Source: Tiliqua scincoides | Lineage: Eukaryota; Chordata; Lepidosauria; Squamata; Scincidae | NCBI RefSeq assembly: GCF_035046505.1 | Contig: NC_089830.1 | Coordinates: 18,804,061-18,868,060, forward strand | DNA: 64,000 bases | Direction of reading: 5' to 3' | In this document: positions 12,425 to 24,797 of the stretch, in pieces | Numbering within the stretch: the first letter of the stretch is position 1 | Layout: each line of letters opens with the position of its first letter | Notes under the pieces: generated by a model | The model's database searches: none | Told to the model about the DNA's origin: nothing | The model's input: only the letters and a program-made list of their open reading frames with translations | Made by a program: the position numbers and the translations under genes

Positions 12425-13794
12425 GAAAGGGTAATAAATGCACTCTTCAACTAATGCAAAAAGGGATATTGTATGATGCTTTATATGACATTATAACATC
12501 AAAACTTAAACATAAAATGAAGCAAAGTAAAGCAAAATAGTACAGAAGCCTAGAGAGCACAAAGAGGCATTCTTGTTTGTACTTTGCATTTGTCCAGGAT
12601 AGTGCTTCTGCCAAAAGGCTGTACAGCTTTTGCTAGTCATTATTCAAATTAATGAAATCTAGCTGAATTATTATGACAGAGCTGGGCATATTCCATTGAC
12701 GGGGAAGTTAATAATGGGCATTAATTCAGCATCTTAACCTTAATGATTATATTTATCATATTAATTCCAAGAATCCTGCCTTTGATTTTATTTTAATATG
12801 GCAAACTTCTAAATTTTGTGGTTGCATAGGCAGGCCTGAAAGCTCACAGGCAATGCTGCTGGGAAAGTGTTAGAGAAGGATTTCCAACAGTTAGGAATTG
12901 GAGCCCAAGTGTGCTCGATAGCTCCACACCAAGACTATAAATGGAGGGGATTCAACAGTCGAAACAGAAGAGGTGCACTTGCTTCATTAGGATAATGTAT
13001 GCACGGGACAAATCAAAGTGTCTTATGCAGAATTCAGATTATTTTGGTGCAATATTTTATTGTTAGTCTTTTAGTACAAACCACACATACTATCCCCCCT
13101 ACCACCCCTGGTAATTGAGTTCTCTGTCAACACTGCAGTAACAACCTCATGCTTCTAAACTGAGCCCTCTGGATAAGAACAAGAATCTCTCACTGATGCA
13201 GCATGCACAAAAATAACTGTTTACTATCACTAGCTAAAGCCATCTCACAGAAATCCAGAATGGGGAACAAAAAATTCAAACAGTCCAAAGGCAACAGGAA
13301 GACCCATGATTTAAAACAGATATGTAAAAACAGAAGGCTAATCAAAACTCAGATATTCTTGTCGTGACTCTCTATTTGGGGAATGTTTTCTCTCAATGGC
13401 ACCTTTCAAGAAACATGTGCCGACCCTTTTCCAAACCCGCATCTAATGCCATGTACATCTCTCTGTTTTAAAGGTGTCATTTCTGATCACAAAGCAACAC
13501 TTCACACTCAGATCTTTCTTCCCTTAGATTGCCAAGTGAATTAAAAGCTAAACCCTCGTAGAGCCTACAAACAGTGCTAAGGGACACTATCAGGGGTAGG
13601 GGGGATTTCATTACATAACTGTTGATTGTACAAGCTTCTTCAAAAGTTTATGTAGAAAAGACATGACTGGGAGAACTTAATACTCTTCTAATATATTACA
13701 TCATATTTTGTTTTGTTTGTTGCCGCTTGCCTTGAAGATCATCGTACTATTAGGCAGCTAGCAAATTCTCTAAGAAAATAAATGTGGACTTTTA
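12425..13794. other. Gene-free stretch; AT-rich homeobox-site-rich block at 12640-12830
   Basis: No gene recognised. The block 12640-12830 has several ATTAAT/TAATT words and no repeat signature, the look of a conserved non-coding element, but that needs a cross-species alignment. Confidence 0.3.
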
Positions 13795-13964
13795 GGACCC
13801 AATCTTATCCACCTCTCCACAGCCAATGCAGCCCCAGGGAAAGGGAACAAATTTCCTTTTAGCTTGAGGATGCCTCTGTGTCTCCCCCTATCCCACTGCA
13901 GGATGCAGTTCACACCCATTGGCACAGCTGCATCAGCACTGGAAAGTTGGATAAGACTGGGCCC
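13795..13964. mobile_element. Harbinger-like MITE with TTA target duplication
   Basis: Left GGACCCAATCTTATCC and right GGATAAGACTGGGCCC are inverted repeats, flanked on both sides by TTA (13792-13794 and 13965-13967). A 3-base TTA duplication is the PIF/Harbinger pattern. Confidence 0.65.
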
Positions 13965-13967
13965 TTA

Positions 13968-15251
13968 GTTTGCATAAAATGATGCTTGGTGACAAGAATG
14001 GCAATTCTTATTACTGTCATGATTAGCAAAAAAATCAAAGATAAGAACTACCATGCCATTAAATATTACATTTCAATTCAGGTTAAAACCAATTCAGTGA
14101 GAACAAGGTAACTAAATACCCTCCACAGATCATCAAATGAGAACACTCTTAAAACAAATTTGTCAAATTGTCAATATGCATAAGACGTCGGATCTACAAG
14201 GTTAAAAAACAAAACAAAACGATGTTACTGGGAATTTTTTCTCTATTCAATAGGAGTGCCCACACTCAATGTTGTGGATCACCCCAGCAACCGGCTGATC
14301 CAAGGGTTTTTAAACAAGCATTCAAAAACACAGTCCAGGTCCAGCTTCTGTGAACTATTAAAATGGAGAAGAAACGCTTTTAAAAATCCACTGTGCAAGG
14401 ATCAAAGTCAATGGATTAAAACTGTTAAGCTGAAGGAGGCTGTTTTCGTAATGTAGGTGGAAGGACAGGAGCTCAAACCTTCAAAGAAGCACAAATGCAC
14501 CTGTAGGGTACAGGATGAATGAATTAGAGCCAGACAACAGATTCGGCAAACATATACTGGTAGAGTCCTACCCGGACGATGCCACATCAAACTGCCTCAC
14601 TGTTAAAAAAAAGAAAGAAAGAAAGAAAAAAGCACACCTATGCGTTTAGAAGGCTAACACATGGGAAACAGAAGGAGACGAGAACTATACGCAAACAAGG
14701 ATGAAAGCAACTCTGATCATGTCGGGAGACAGGTGGCATTAAAATGTCACAAATAAAACACTGAGTAAAGGCCCACTTTCAACAGGCTGCAGTGATAGGT
14801 ATCAAACTAGGAGGACTCTGAGGTGCAAAATGTGATAGACTAGCAGTAGGGCAGTCCAGCAGTGACTACAGGCATAATAGCTTCACTTTAAAAAAACATC
14901 ATTTTCCTTTCCTCAGTTTTCAGGCTGGGGCAGACTAAAAATAATGAAAAGGGCAATCCAAAAACAGTCTGAAATGTGTTTTAAAAAATGGGAGGTGGGT
15001 TCAGTTTTAATAGGAAGCAGACAGACAATGGGAATTCCCATATCCCTCAGTTCCTATAGATTTGGGTATCCTTCTGTATCCCGCTATTGCCATAATGTCT
15101 TATTTCCAATTTAATTTTCATTTATTTATAATATTAAAAAATTATAATATTTTCAGGCAGTCTTTCAATAAAACATTCATAAGATTGTACTTAAAAAAGT
15201 ATAGAATAAATGCAATCAAATAAAATACAGTAGAAAACAATGAGTTATCAA
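13968..15251. other. Gene-free stretch
   Basis: AT-rich. The two overlapping frames at 14168-14456 have no recognisable domain. No element ends identified. Confidence 0.4.
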
Positions 15252-15475
15252 CAGTTCCTAAACTGTGGGTCTTGGGCCCACCAGTGGGTCACAACCCAAT
15301 TTTTGGTGAGTCACAAAACTGACAAGCCATCATTAGCATCAAGGGTTAAACAACCTGCTACTTGCTGGGGGGAGAACTGCTGCCCAATTACCACTACAGC
15401 CACAGAGGCCTGAGCAGCTGGTAAAGTGAAACTTTTTTAGGTGGGTCCCGATGCTAAAAAGTATGCGAAACAGAT
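15252..15475. mobile_element. hAT non-autonomous element inside or beside an L2 fragment
   Basis: Interior closely resembles 2191-2425: CCCACCAGTGGGTCAC, AAGGGTTAAACAACCT and GCCACAGAGGCCTGAGCAG are shared. Ends CAGTTCCTAAACTGTGGGTC and AAGTATGCGAAACAG are decayed versions of that family's termini. Confidence 0.7.
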
Positions 15476-15790
15476 ACAAAAGAGAAGACTACATTCTAAA
15501 TATGCCTTCTGTTTACAGAACAGCCATAAATGGAAAATTTCTTCAGCAAGTAAAAGGGCACCTTTAGGTCCAGTCCAATAATTTAAAAACAACATACAAG
15601 CAAAGGTAAACTCCAATTCCCAAACACCAGGTGGAACAAATAAGTCACCTGCTTCCAAAAGAGACCAGAAAAGAATCAATAGGGATCTTGTGTGGAGGAG
15701 TGAATTCCACAGCTTTGGAGCCACCACAGAAAAGGCCCTGCACTTGGGTTTGTTCCAGTGAGATTTGACCATTGCACCCAGAGAGATTTG
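15476..15790 (-). mobile_element. L2-like LINE, C-terminal reverse-transcriptase fragment
   Basis: The minus-strand frame contains CRAFSVVAPKLWNSL, the conserved closing motif of L2-type reverse transcriptases (AFSVVAPxLWNSLP). It is a truncated, decayed copy with no other LINE domain present. Confidence 0.65.
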
Positions 15791-16809
15791 TCCATTTTTG
15801 TTACTAATTTCTTATCTTGTATTTATTTGTCTGGAATTTCCTTCCCCCAGCTTTGGAAACAGGTCTCATGTCTGGGTTTAACTGCATCAACAACTGAACA
15901 CAGAGATGCATAATCACACTTAGCAAAAGTTACAGGGGAATATAAAAATTTTTAAAAGAGAAAGGCTGAAAAAAATGACGTTGCCAGAGGATAAAGATCT
16001 CAAACCAGAAAACAATAAACTAATGAAACATGCATGTACTTGTGAAAACTGAGAAACATAAGGAGCTGGGAACAATAAAGATTTAGAATTAAATAAATTT
16101 TTTTTTTTAATACCAAGAGGGAATAGCACAGGAGCACAGCTGGAAAACACTGGTTCTAAAGTAACAAGTACTGCAAGGGACATTGCATGAGCTCAGTTCT
16201 TGTACTCTATTCCATTTTCAGGTTTTAAAAGCCAAGAAGCTAAGCAAAATTTGCAAACAAAATGTTAGTCAATCAAAAATTGGGCAGGACGCAATGTTCA
16301 GTTCAGACTGTGTAATTAGAGAAAAGAATGAACCAACTGGCTGGTGCAGACATGCCTCTGAGGAAAACCAGATACTTGTAAAATCTCTCCCTTATCTAAC
16401 CATTTATGGAATGGGCACAATCAATTACTAAAGTAACAAAGAATAATATCTATTAAGTAACTGGCAGGCCAATAACCACCATGTTTACTTAAAACTAAAT
16501 CCCAATGATTTCAGTAACTTACAAAGAAAGAAGTTTAGCCGTGAGGCTTCAGTCAACAGAATGAGAACTATTTTTCTGCAGGTTATTTTATTTTGGTCTT
16601 GCCTTGCACTGTATTAACCATAATACTCATTTTCTCTAGGCACCACATTTTTAAAAAAATTCCAAATGTTTCAACAAACAACACTATCTACCATTTTTCT
16701 GAAAAACCCTCAAGTATCAAATATTATTATTCAAATTAACTCCTTTATTTTTCAATGCAATTCAGACATTCTGGTTGCAATCTCCAAATTTCAGGAGATA
16801 GGTTTAGTG
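15791..16809. other. Gene-free stretch
   Basis: No gene, exon-like segment or recognised repeat. Confidence 0.4.
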
Positions 16810-17130
16810 CAGTGTTTCTCAACCAGTGGTACAGGTACTACCAGTGGTACTTGAGGTGGTATCTGGTGGTACTCGAAGGACCCCTGGACTTCTGCCGCCC
16901 GGTAGCAAGACCAGAAATGTGACACAACAAACAGTGGTAGGAGGCTCCGCTCAGTAGGCAGAGCTCCAAAGCATGCTTCTCTGCAGTTAAAAAAGCCCTC
17001 CCATCCACCCTGAGCTTCTTACTGGCATTTGTCACACTACCTCTCCCCTCCCAGCCCAAAAGTAACTGGCGATTATGTCATCACCAGTTACTTCCGGTGG
17101 TACTTTGAATAGGTGGACCATGAAACACTA
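16810..17130. mobile_element. hAT non-autonomous element (CAGTGTTTCTCAACCAGTGG ends)
   Basis: Starts CAGTGTTTCTCAACCAGTGG and ends near CATGAAACACTA. Flanking 8-mers gtttagtg and gtttagca share six bases, a worn target duplication. Relatives are at 22955-23282 and, inverted, 60333-60640. Confidence 0.75.
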
Positions 17131-17417
17131 GTTTAGCAGATTCATTCTATTTATTGCAGACCCATTTGGAGTACGAAGCTTACCCATGCTGCTGTACTTA
17201 AAGATAGAGTTTCTGGAAAGCAAAAGTCACTGTGAAAGAATTTCACAAGTTAGTGCTCCTAAACGTGTCAAATGCTAAATAACTATCCATTATAAAGTGC
17301 TGATATCAAAGTTCTCACATTTAACCAGCAGTTCCAAGGGACATCCAAATGGTGCATAGATGCACTGTGCAAAAGCAGCAAAAATGACCAAGTGATTCTA
17401 CTGTACTCATTCTACAG

Positions 17418-17731
17418 CAGGGGTCTCCAGCAGGGGTCTCTTTTTGGCCAGAGGGTCGCATGAAATATCTGGCGCAGTGCTGAGGACCAGAAAAAATTCT
17501 AAATATAAAATTTAAATAAATAAATTAAGAGATGGAACTTTGATGAATGAATAAATGAATGAGTGGCTCATTCACTCAACCTCTCCGACCCTCAAAACAC
17601 CCTCCAGATGCAATCAGAGCACAGCTCTGGACATGTTCAGTCAAGTGGCCCAGAGGCTTTCAGGGGACAAGAGGCTGGCAGCAGGCCAGATAGAGGCTCG
17701 CTGTGGGCCGCATCTGATCCGGGGACCCCTG
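17418..17731. mobile_element. hAT non-autonomous element with exact 8-base target duplication
   Basis: Starts CAGGGGTCTCC and ends GGGGACCCCTG; ttctacag flanks both sides (17410-17417 and 17732-17739). Non-coding interior with GGCCAGAGGGTCGCAT and GGGCCGCATCTG modules. The sister copy is at 18709-19018. Confidence 0.9.
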
Positions 17732-17744
17732 TTCTACAGGATGG

Positions 17745-17945
17745 TGTACTGGTTCTGGAACTGGAGTTAGATCAGGTTCAAATCCCCACTCAGCCATGAA
17801 GCTTCCTGGGTGACCTTGGGCCAGGCACTGTCAACCTCACCTAAATCATAGAACTGTTGTGAGGAAAAAAGGAGGGGAGGAACTATGTATTATGCATTGG
17901 GCTCCTTGAACGAAGGGCAGTATAAAAACAGGGCAGTATAAAAAC
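17745..17945 (+). repeat. CORE-SINE / MIR-like SINE
   Basis: Has a GGTTCAAATCCCCACTCAGC box B region, the core GGTGACCTTGGGCCAGGCAC, a GTTGTGAGGAAAAAAGG segment and a CAGTATAAAAAC 3' end. This matches the tRNA-head/core layout of MIR-type SINEs. Confidence 0.75.
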
Positions 17946-18334
17946 AAACAACCAACACACCCTCTTGGAACAGAAACCTCTGATATTTCCATGAAAATCA
18001 ATAAACATTCACTTTAATGTGAAACAACAGCACAAAGTAGGTACCAATGATGCAACTGAATTCAATCATTTTGCAGCCAGGTCTGGATCCACACCAACAG
18101 CGCACACTCTTCTTATCATGGCAGTGCACAAGTCGGTCATCAGAGAAACCCAGAAATCCATATTTTGAAGCAATGTCTAATTTTTGGTGCATAGTTGAAA
18201 GGCAAAAGGTTTGAACAACGGGAAACCATTAATGCATTAAACTCAGGAATCTTGCAAACGTGTGGGCACCCTAATATCTGCACAGAAAACAGTATGTTTC
18301 CAGGTACAGTATGTCAAAGCATAACTGCTGGAGC
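17946..18334. other. Gene-free stretch
   Basis: Nothing recognised. Confidence 0.4.
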
Positions 18335-18700
18335 TCGAGCTCAGTGGTAGAGCATCCGCTTCACCTAGAGACATGATCACATGCAATCCTCTGCGTCTCC
18401 AGGTAGGGCTGGGAGATCACCTCGTCTGCACCACTGGGGAGAGCTGCAGCCACTCAATGTAGTTCAGTGCTGCTCAAACCAACTTGGTGTACTAGCAATT
18501 TTTTCTCCCCAACATGCCAGGGACTGCTATTATGCCCATATTATCACTTCTGTTTCTTTCCTGGAAATTTGCTACAGACCAGCAACCAATGACTCACGGA
18601 CTGGCACCAGCCTACAGACTACAACTATGAGTAGTGCAGTGTAGATTTCACTGCAGTTGATGAACCAGTCAGACTCAATGTAAGACAGCTTCCTATGTTC
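18335..18700 (+). repeat. Sauria SINE, interrupted
   Basis: The tRNA-derived head (GAGCTCAGTGGTAGAGCATC, box A) is followed by CTCCAGGTAGGGCTGGGAGA. The tail AGACAGCTTCCTATGTTCCT appears only at about 18685-18704. About 170 bases of other sequence (about 18475-18650) lie between body and tail, so the SINE carries an insertion. Sauria SINEs are squamate-specific and support the lizard/snake assignment. Confidence 0.8.
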
Positions 18701-18708
18701 CTCTGTAT

Positions 18709-19018
18709 CAGGGGTCTCCAAACTTTTTGGCCAGAGGGCCGCATCAAACATCTGGCATTGTGCTGAGGGCACAATATTTAATATTTAAATAAATAAATTA
18801 GAGATGGAACTTAGATGAGTGAATAAATGAATGAATGGGCTCATTCATTCAACCTCTCTCACCCTCAGAACACCCTCCAGACACAACCAGAGCACAGCTC
18901 TGGTGGTGTTCAGTTGAGTGGGCCAGAGGCTTTTAGGGGACAAGAGCCTGGCTGCGGGCCAGAGACAGGCTTGCTGCAGGTTGCATCTGGCCCCCGGGCC
19001 GGGGTTTGGAGACCCCTG
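18709..19018. mobile_element. hAT non-autonomous element with exact 8-base target duplication
   Basis: Starts CAGGGGTCTCCAAACTTTTT and ends GGTTTGGAGACCCCTG; ctctgtat flanks both sides (18701-18708 and 19019-19026). It landed at the 3' end of the Sauria SINE. Same family as 17418-17731 and better preserved. Confidence 0.92.
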
Positions 19019-19026
19019 CTCTGTAT

Positions 19027-19991
19027 GCATATATCTGTACCCTTCTCAGGGGAACACATGGTCCTAAACTTACCAACACGGTTTTTGAAAAAAATCATGC
19101 GGAGATTGCAGTTTGCTATCTTAGTCCACAATACAGAAAGAACAGACGTAGACATGAAGGCTTGTTCACATTATTACCCATCCAAATGCAAAACAAAACT
19201 CTGAGTCAAGCATTTGTTATCTCTCCTTTGCCATCAGCACAGGTATAACCACGTGTACAATTCCCGCTCCCTTACCCTCAACTCAACAAAGTAGAAAAGA
19301 GAAGAAATTCAGCTATAAAGCACAAGTGTACAATTGGACTTCTCCCTCCTAATCAATATTTTGCACACCAACACTAATTGCGGGTGAGTTTTGGGGACAA
19401 AGGGTCGCTTCATCTACAGCTCTCTTGCACTGAGCAATTCTACAGGGATTCTAATGATATGAGTAGAGATGATGCCAGTATTGACTTAAGCTTTCTGTAG
19501 TGCTAGCAGGTGGTTGAACAAAGCTAAAGCAGTAAACAAGAACAGTATTTATTTAACTAATGCCATCAGCCATTATAATTGAGTTTGCCAAACTGCCCTC
19601 AATTTGCAGCAAAGAGCAAAACATTGCAAATGAATGCAGTGTCTTCACATGTTGACCGCCGTAGACATCTGGCACGCTGTGCCTTTATCGCCAGCAAGAT
19701 CTTTTGTTTGGCTTCACTGCTTCTCAAAACACTTTAAGTGCTTTGCGTTAGCTTACTACTCTCACCAAAATGCTGTACAAAGCTAGGGGCAGCCATGCAG
19801 CTTAGCCCTGAGAAGCCAGGTCTGCCAATCTCTGTTTTAGCAACCAGGCGGTTACGACAGCAATAGGCTCAAAGCTGAAAGGATGAAAATCGATGATTTA
19901 AAAAAAAATTACAGAGAGCAGACCGTAACACAAATATATGTTGAAGAGTACATGTATGAATACACGTAAAACAGGACCCATGACCCTCCAT
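19027..19991. other. Gene-free stretch
   Basis: No gene or repeat recognised. Confidence 0.4.
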
Positions 19992-20072
19992 TAATCCATT
20001 TCTGCCCAATGTTTTATATGTGCAACAGGAATCAAATATGTACATGTGTGGGCTGGGCAGAAATGGGTTGTA
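19992..20072. repeat. Short fold-back repeat (CCATTTCTGCCCA ... TGGGCAGAAATGG)
   Basis: An 80-base unit whose ends are inverted copies of CCATTTCTGCCCA, with GCAACAGGAATCAAATATGT in the middle. A sister copy is at 24712-24797 and a rearranged copy near 4480-4540. Looks like a miniature DNA transposon; superfamily not determined. Confidence 0.65.
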
Positions 20073-20629
20073 AACACGTACAAGTTGCAGCCTGGTTTTC
20101 CACATTGAAAAAACAAAACAAAAACACAGAATGTTAACTTCCGTGGTCAAGCATTATAAAGTATGGAACAATAGGTCACTTGCTATAGTAGTCCCCAGAG
20201 CTGGGACCCACTTTCTATCCCAATGTGCAACTCAGGGGCAGAGCTACACAGCAAGTGGGCAGATCCCACATGGGGGGGGGCTACTTTAAGATGTGCATAT
20301 GAATCACCTTGCAACCACGCGATATACCCATATTGCCAGCCAACACAGACCATCCTTACACAGTCCAAACTCCAGCTGTGTCACAAACACAAAGGAAGAA
20401 CAAAAAAGAATCTCAACTAGTTAAACGTAGCTGCAATTTGCATATCAGATATATAAATACACATATTTGCATTGGGTTATCAAGGAATTAATGAAGACAA
20501 AGTCCTGGAAAACAAATTAACCCATGTTACAGATGGGAAACATTGAGGCCCAAGAGCTCCTAGGATAATCAAAAAATTCAAAGCTCAGAACTTACACACT
20601 ACACAATAATCAAGGAAGTTAGTCAAACA
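20073..20629. other. Gene-free stretch
   Basis: Nothing recognised. Confidence 0.4.
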
Positions 20630-21040
20630 AAAAACAGAAAGGCTTGCGCTGGCCTGCCTGTGGCCAGAGGACCAGAGCAAGCTGGCAGGATTAAGCTCCA
20701 CATAGGCTAGCAGAGGTAGGTGGAACAAGGATGGGTGGAGGGCAGACCAAGCCTGAGAGGGGGCTGGGATTCGTAGGACCAGCTCCCTCCATATCCTATT
20801 CCCCCTTCTGGGCCTGATTACCCAACACAAGACTGATTTTGCTGGTGCAAGCCTGAGTAGACGCATTGTGGCTACTGGAGCTGACCCGGGGCAAGGGGAT
20901 AAATGTTCTTTTACCTCAGAGAGACCTCTAGCAGCATCTTTCCCCACACTGGATGCAAAAGAGGCCGTTCTGGCACCTTTGCATCACAGTATGGGAAGTT
21001 AGGACAGCACTGCGATATTTCCTTAAATGGGCAGCAGTCT
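20630..21040 (-). repeat. Probable interspersed repeat, family unknown
   Basis: GC-richer than its surroundings, with GGCCAGAGGACCAGAGCAAG and GCTGGCAGGATTAAGCTCCA and a TTTTACCTCAGAGAGACCTC module. The 120-residue minus frame here has no recognisable domain and is probably fortuitous. I recall similar wording from squamate MITEs but cannot assign it. Confidence 0.3.
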
Positions 21041-22954
21041 AAAGGTAAAAAAAATCTAGAGAAAAAAAGGTGGGGATATTATAGGTCAACCCTCTTAACC
21101 TCACCCTTGGGCTGGTTTGAATCATACTGCTCAAGTTAGCCCTGCATGATCACAGGTGGAGGACCTCACGCTGTGCACACATCTTGTCTGCTCTCTGCCT
21201 GCCCTAGATAGACTTTCTGGGAATTCATCCAAACCAAGAGGCTGAGCTGACCACTGAGGGAATATGGAGTGGACTTTGGCAGAACATTCAAAACCTCTGT
21301 GTAGAAAGAAGAGCTTCAACATAAGGCTCTGTAAGCTGCAGATGATACCTGTAAAGGAGCAGAATAAAGCAACCTGAAGAACTGTCAGCTTCCACCTACA
21401 CCTACCTAGCATTAAGATCTTTGGCTGAGGTCTTGCTCCAGAAGCAGGGCAGGGGATGACTCGTGGGGGCAGGGCCTTCTCTGTAATGGACCAAATGGAA
21501 TATTTTCTCTAGGTACATATGTTGCTATTTCTAATTCACCAGATTAAATTTCTATTTAATGTGATCAAGCTTCTGGGAGTGTTTATTTTGTGGCTTCTGT
21601 AATGTCGGGTGGCTTTGCTGGCTGCTGTTCCATCATTTTAACTGTAAGACATCAATCATTGCATTTCTAAACTATCTGGACACTCAGCCTTGCAGGTCAA
21701 TGTTCGACACGAGTCCTTGCGGAAGGCAGAACAAAAGAGTTTCAAATACATAAACCTTAGATTGTCTCTCAGTAAGGATATACTCCTTTGCACTTGTAGA
21801 GCAAGGCAGGCTGAAGAAGGCAAAATTAACACTCACAATGGTCAAGGGGTGCCCAGGAGCTCCTCCAGGTCTTCATCACAGCAGCCTAATTGTATTATAC
21901 CCCCAAAAGGATAGTTGGCAGGGTTAGATCAACAGGCATAGCACTGTCTTCTCCATGAGAGGACAGCACCATATATATAGATGCACTTTGATTAACGTGC
22001 AAAGTGAACGGGGAACCACTATGTAACGTCATGCTATAAGCTGGGTCACCACATGCTAAGTGTTCTTCCCTCCAGTCCTCAAGTGACTATGACAACACTC
22101 CCCCCCTTCACAAGACCCTAAAGGCTGAGGAGAGGATCATCTTTGCCAACCACATCACACTCTCTAAAGCTCAGCACAGTGTCAAAGACTCTGCCTCTTT
22201 GCATAATTTCAGGAGGGATGGTCAGGGCAGCTGGATACTCAATCTTGCTGAACTACTACGGCCAGTGAAAACTGATGGTCCTCCAATTATGCTACACACT
22301 ATTGGTTGTACTGAACAGAGGATAGCATGACACAGCCACAGAACAAGGCTTCTATACAGATGCACTAGTATATTTTTCCCAAGTGATGGGCACATCTCTT
22401 CCTAAATTCTAAATCTCCAGTCTCCAAGCACTGCAGTTGGATATAGTTAGGGTGGGTTTGTGCAAAAAGCTGATGGGGCAAAGCTACAATTGTTTGTGCA
22501 AATGCTCTGACACATCACGGTAAAAAGATAACAGCTCACATGAGCCTAACTGCACCATGGTTTCCAAGAAATTCAGAAGGTGGTCAACCCCACCTCCACA
22601 GCATGGTTGATTATTTGCACAAAGGAGTTATGGCCTCAGTTAACACTTCAGCACTAATCTGCACACAGAGGATGTGTTTCATTACATTATGAGCATCCTT
22701 CTTCAATCATTACAACCACCTGTAGCATGTCACAGAATAAGATGTATGAAGATTAGATTGCTACAAACTTAAAAATGACTGGCACTCCAAGTCAGTGGCC
22801 AACCAGAAACGCCCAGGAAGCCCTTAAGCAAGAGATGGCAACAGAGATCCATGGTATGTCCCTAGAACTATACAATTGAACATGGAGGCTCCATTGACCT
22901 CTCATGACCCAAAGCTTTCCATAGACCTGTCCCTCTCTATAGCTCCATTTAGAG
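21041..22954. other. Gene-free stretch
   Basis: No gene, exon or repeat ends identified by eye in this 1.9 kb. Confidence 0.4.
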
Positions 22955-23282
22955 CAGCATTTCTCAACCAGTGGTATCCGTACTACCAGTGGTACTTGAG
23001 GTGGTGTCTGGTGATATGTGCTGGATCCCCAGACCTCTGCCACCTGACAGCAATGTAATGTGACAAACAGCAGCAGGAAGCTCGATTCAGCAGGCAGAGC
23101 TCCAGCATGCACATTACAAAAAGCCCTCTCATCTGCCCTGAGCCTCTTACCAGTGTTTGTTGCATTTGGCCTCCCAATCTGGAAGCAACTGTTGATGATA
23201 TCAGCACCAGTTACATCCTGTGACTGGACCATGTGGGACCATTCAAAGTGGTACGGTGGGGGACAAACACTGAGAAACGTTG
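22955..23282. mobile_element. hAT non-autonomous element (CAGCATTTCTCAACCAGTGG ends)
   Basis: Starts CAGCATTTCTCAACCAGTGG and ends CTGAGAAACGTTG. Flanks atttagag and atttagat differ by one base, an almost intact 8-base target duplication. Same family as 16810-17130. Confidence 0.85.
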
Positions 23283-23703
23283 ATTTAGATTAGCCATCAC
23301 CATTCCCCTATAGCAATGATCTCTAATTAATTAAGCGTGGTATGAAGAAATAACTTCGTATAAGAACATCAAGTCACACACAAACAGAATCAGACCAACC
23401 AAAGCATCCACTGAATCCAGCATGCTTTTTCCCACAATGGTCATCCAGATATCTTTGGGAAGCCAAGGGCAGGATGAATGCAACAGCCCTTCTCTGTGGC
23501 ACATCTCCATTTGATATGCAAAGGAACACTAGGATTACCCACTCAACTGAAGATGTTCCTACAGGTGCTACATTTCCTCTCTCCACTACCCCCTCCCCAC
23601 CCTGGATTGACATTTGACATTCCTGGAGGCCCCTTGTTAAAACTTTCAGGATGGTTTTTGCCAGTCACATGAGATCTGTGCCAATTCCTGAAAGCCTCTA
23701 GGC
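23283..23703. other. Gene-free stretch
   Basis: Nothing recognised. Confidence 0.4.
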
Positions 23704-23985
23704 CAGTGATAGGAGCCTATGACACACATGTCAAAGGTGACAAACCATGACATTTTGGGTGATACGCCAGCGATCGCAAACAATTGAGTTTGTTTTACCC
23801 ATATTTCATTTTTGCAATTATTTGACATTACTTTATATAGCACACAGTGCTACACGATTGGACTGTATTATTTTTTAAATAAATATGTGAAAAATTGTTT
23901 CTATTTTGTGGGGGGGGGGGTGAACTCCAAACAAAGGCATTTTCTGAATTTTTGACATGCCAAGCCCAAAAGGTTCACCATCTCT
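23704..23985. mobile_element. hAT-like element, decayed
   Basis: Starts CAGTGATAGGAGCCTATGAC and ends GCCCAAAAGGTTCACCATCT. This pattern (AGCCTATGACACA... / ...GGTTCACCATC) is a common hAT MITE layout. Target duplication unclear. Confidence 0.5.
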
Positions 23986-24162
23986 TCTAGCCCAGTGTTT
24001 CTCAAACTCTGGGTCAGGGTCCACTAGGTGGGTCACGAGCCAATTTCAGGTGGGTTCCCATTCATTTCAATGCATACTTTATTTTTAATATATTAGACTT
24101 GATGCTACCGCGGTACGTGTCAGCATTGGGGGAAATATGACAGATTTGTACTTTTTCACAAG

Positions 24163-24645
24163 CTACTAAGGAATAGTATATTTGCTATTTTAACAAGAAT
24201 AGTTAAAAGGAAGACTTCTCTGGTACTCGCAAAACATCTGCACAATAATTTCAACATCAACGCCCAATGAAAAGTTAAATGGGCAGACGAACACCCAGAA
24301 ACAGGTAGATATATAGAAAATCCTACACTTAAGGAGCCAGGTTTTGACTTGCCTCGCCAGCACTGGAAAACTTTAAACAGGATCCGTACTCTACATGGTA
24401 TTTGCCAGGACTCAATGTTTAAATGGGGGCTAGTATCTACCCCACAGTGTGATTGCAGGTCTTCCCACCAAACCATATACCACATTGTGTCTGGCTGCAA
24501 ACTGAGGGCATATACTGGCCCATGGTCTGACTTTTTCAATAAAGGTAACTCTGTCCTTGAAAGGCTGGGCGAACTGGACACTGATATGTGATCTAGTTTA
24601 ATTGTTATATGTCCATGTGTTTTATGCCATACGCTAAATAAATAA
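24163..24645 (+). mobile_element. Non-LTR retrotransposon, C-terminal fragment with CTAAATAAATAAAT tail
   Basis: The plus-strand frame encodes HWKTLNRIRTLHGIC, then CDCRSSHQTIYHIVSGC, a cysteine/histidine C-terminal tail seen after the reverse transcriptase in several LINE clades. It stops at an aspartate-rich end, followed by a short 3' UTR and CTAAATAAATAAAT. The fragment at 40703-41080 (minus) shares both protein motif and tail, so this is the true 3' end of one family. Clade not determined. Confidence 0.65.
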
Positions 24646-24711
24646 ATGGGGCTTACTCCCAGGTAAGTGTGGATAGGACTGCAGCTTTGGGATATTTGGG
24701 GAATTTTTTTT

Positions 24712-24797
24712 ATAGCCATTTCTGTCCAACACTGCATTTACAGTATGCAACAGGGATCAAATGTGTACACCTGTGGGTTGGGCAGAAATGGGTTAAA
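24712..24797. repeat. Short fold-back repeat, sister of 19992-20072
   Basis: CCATTTCTGTCCA at the left and TGGGCAGAAATGG at the right are inverted repeats; the centre GCAACAGGGATCAAATGTGT matches the other copy. Confidence 0.7.
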
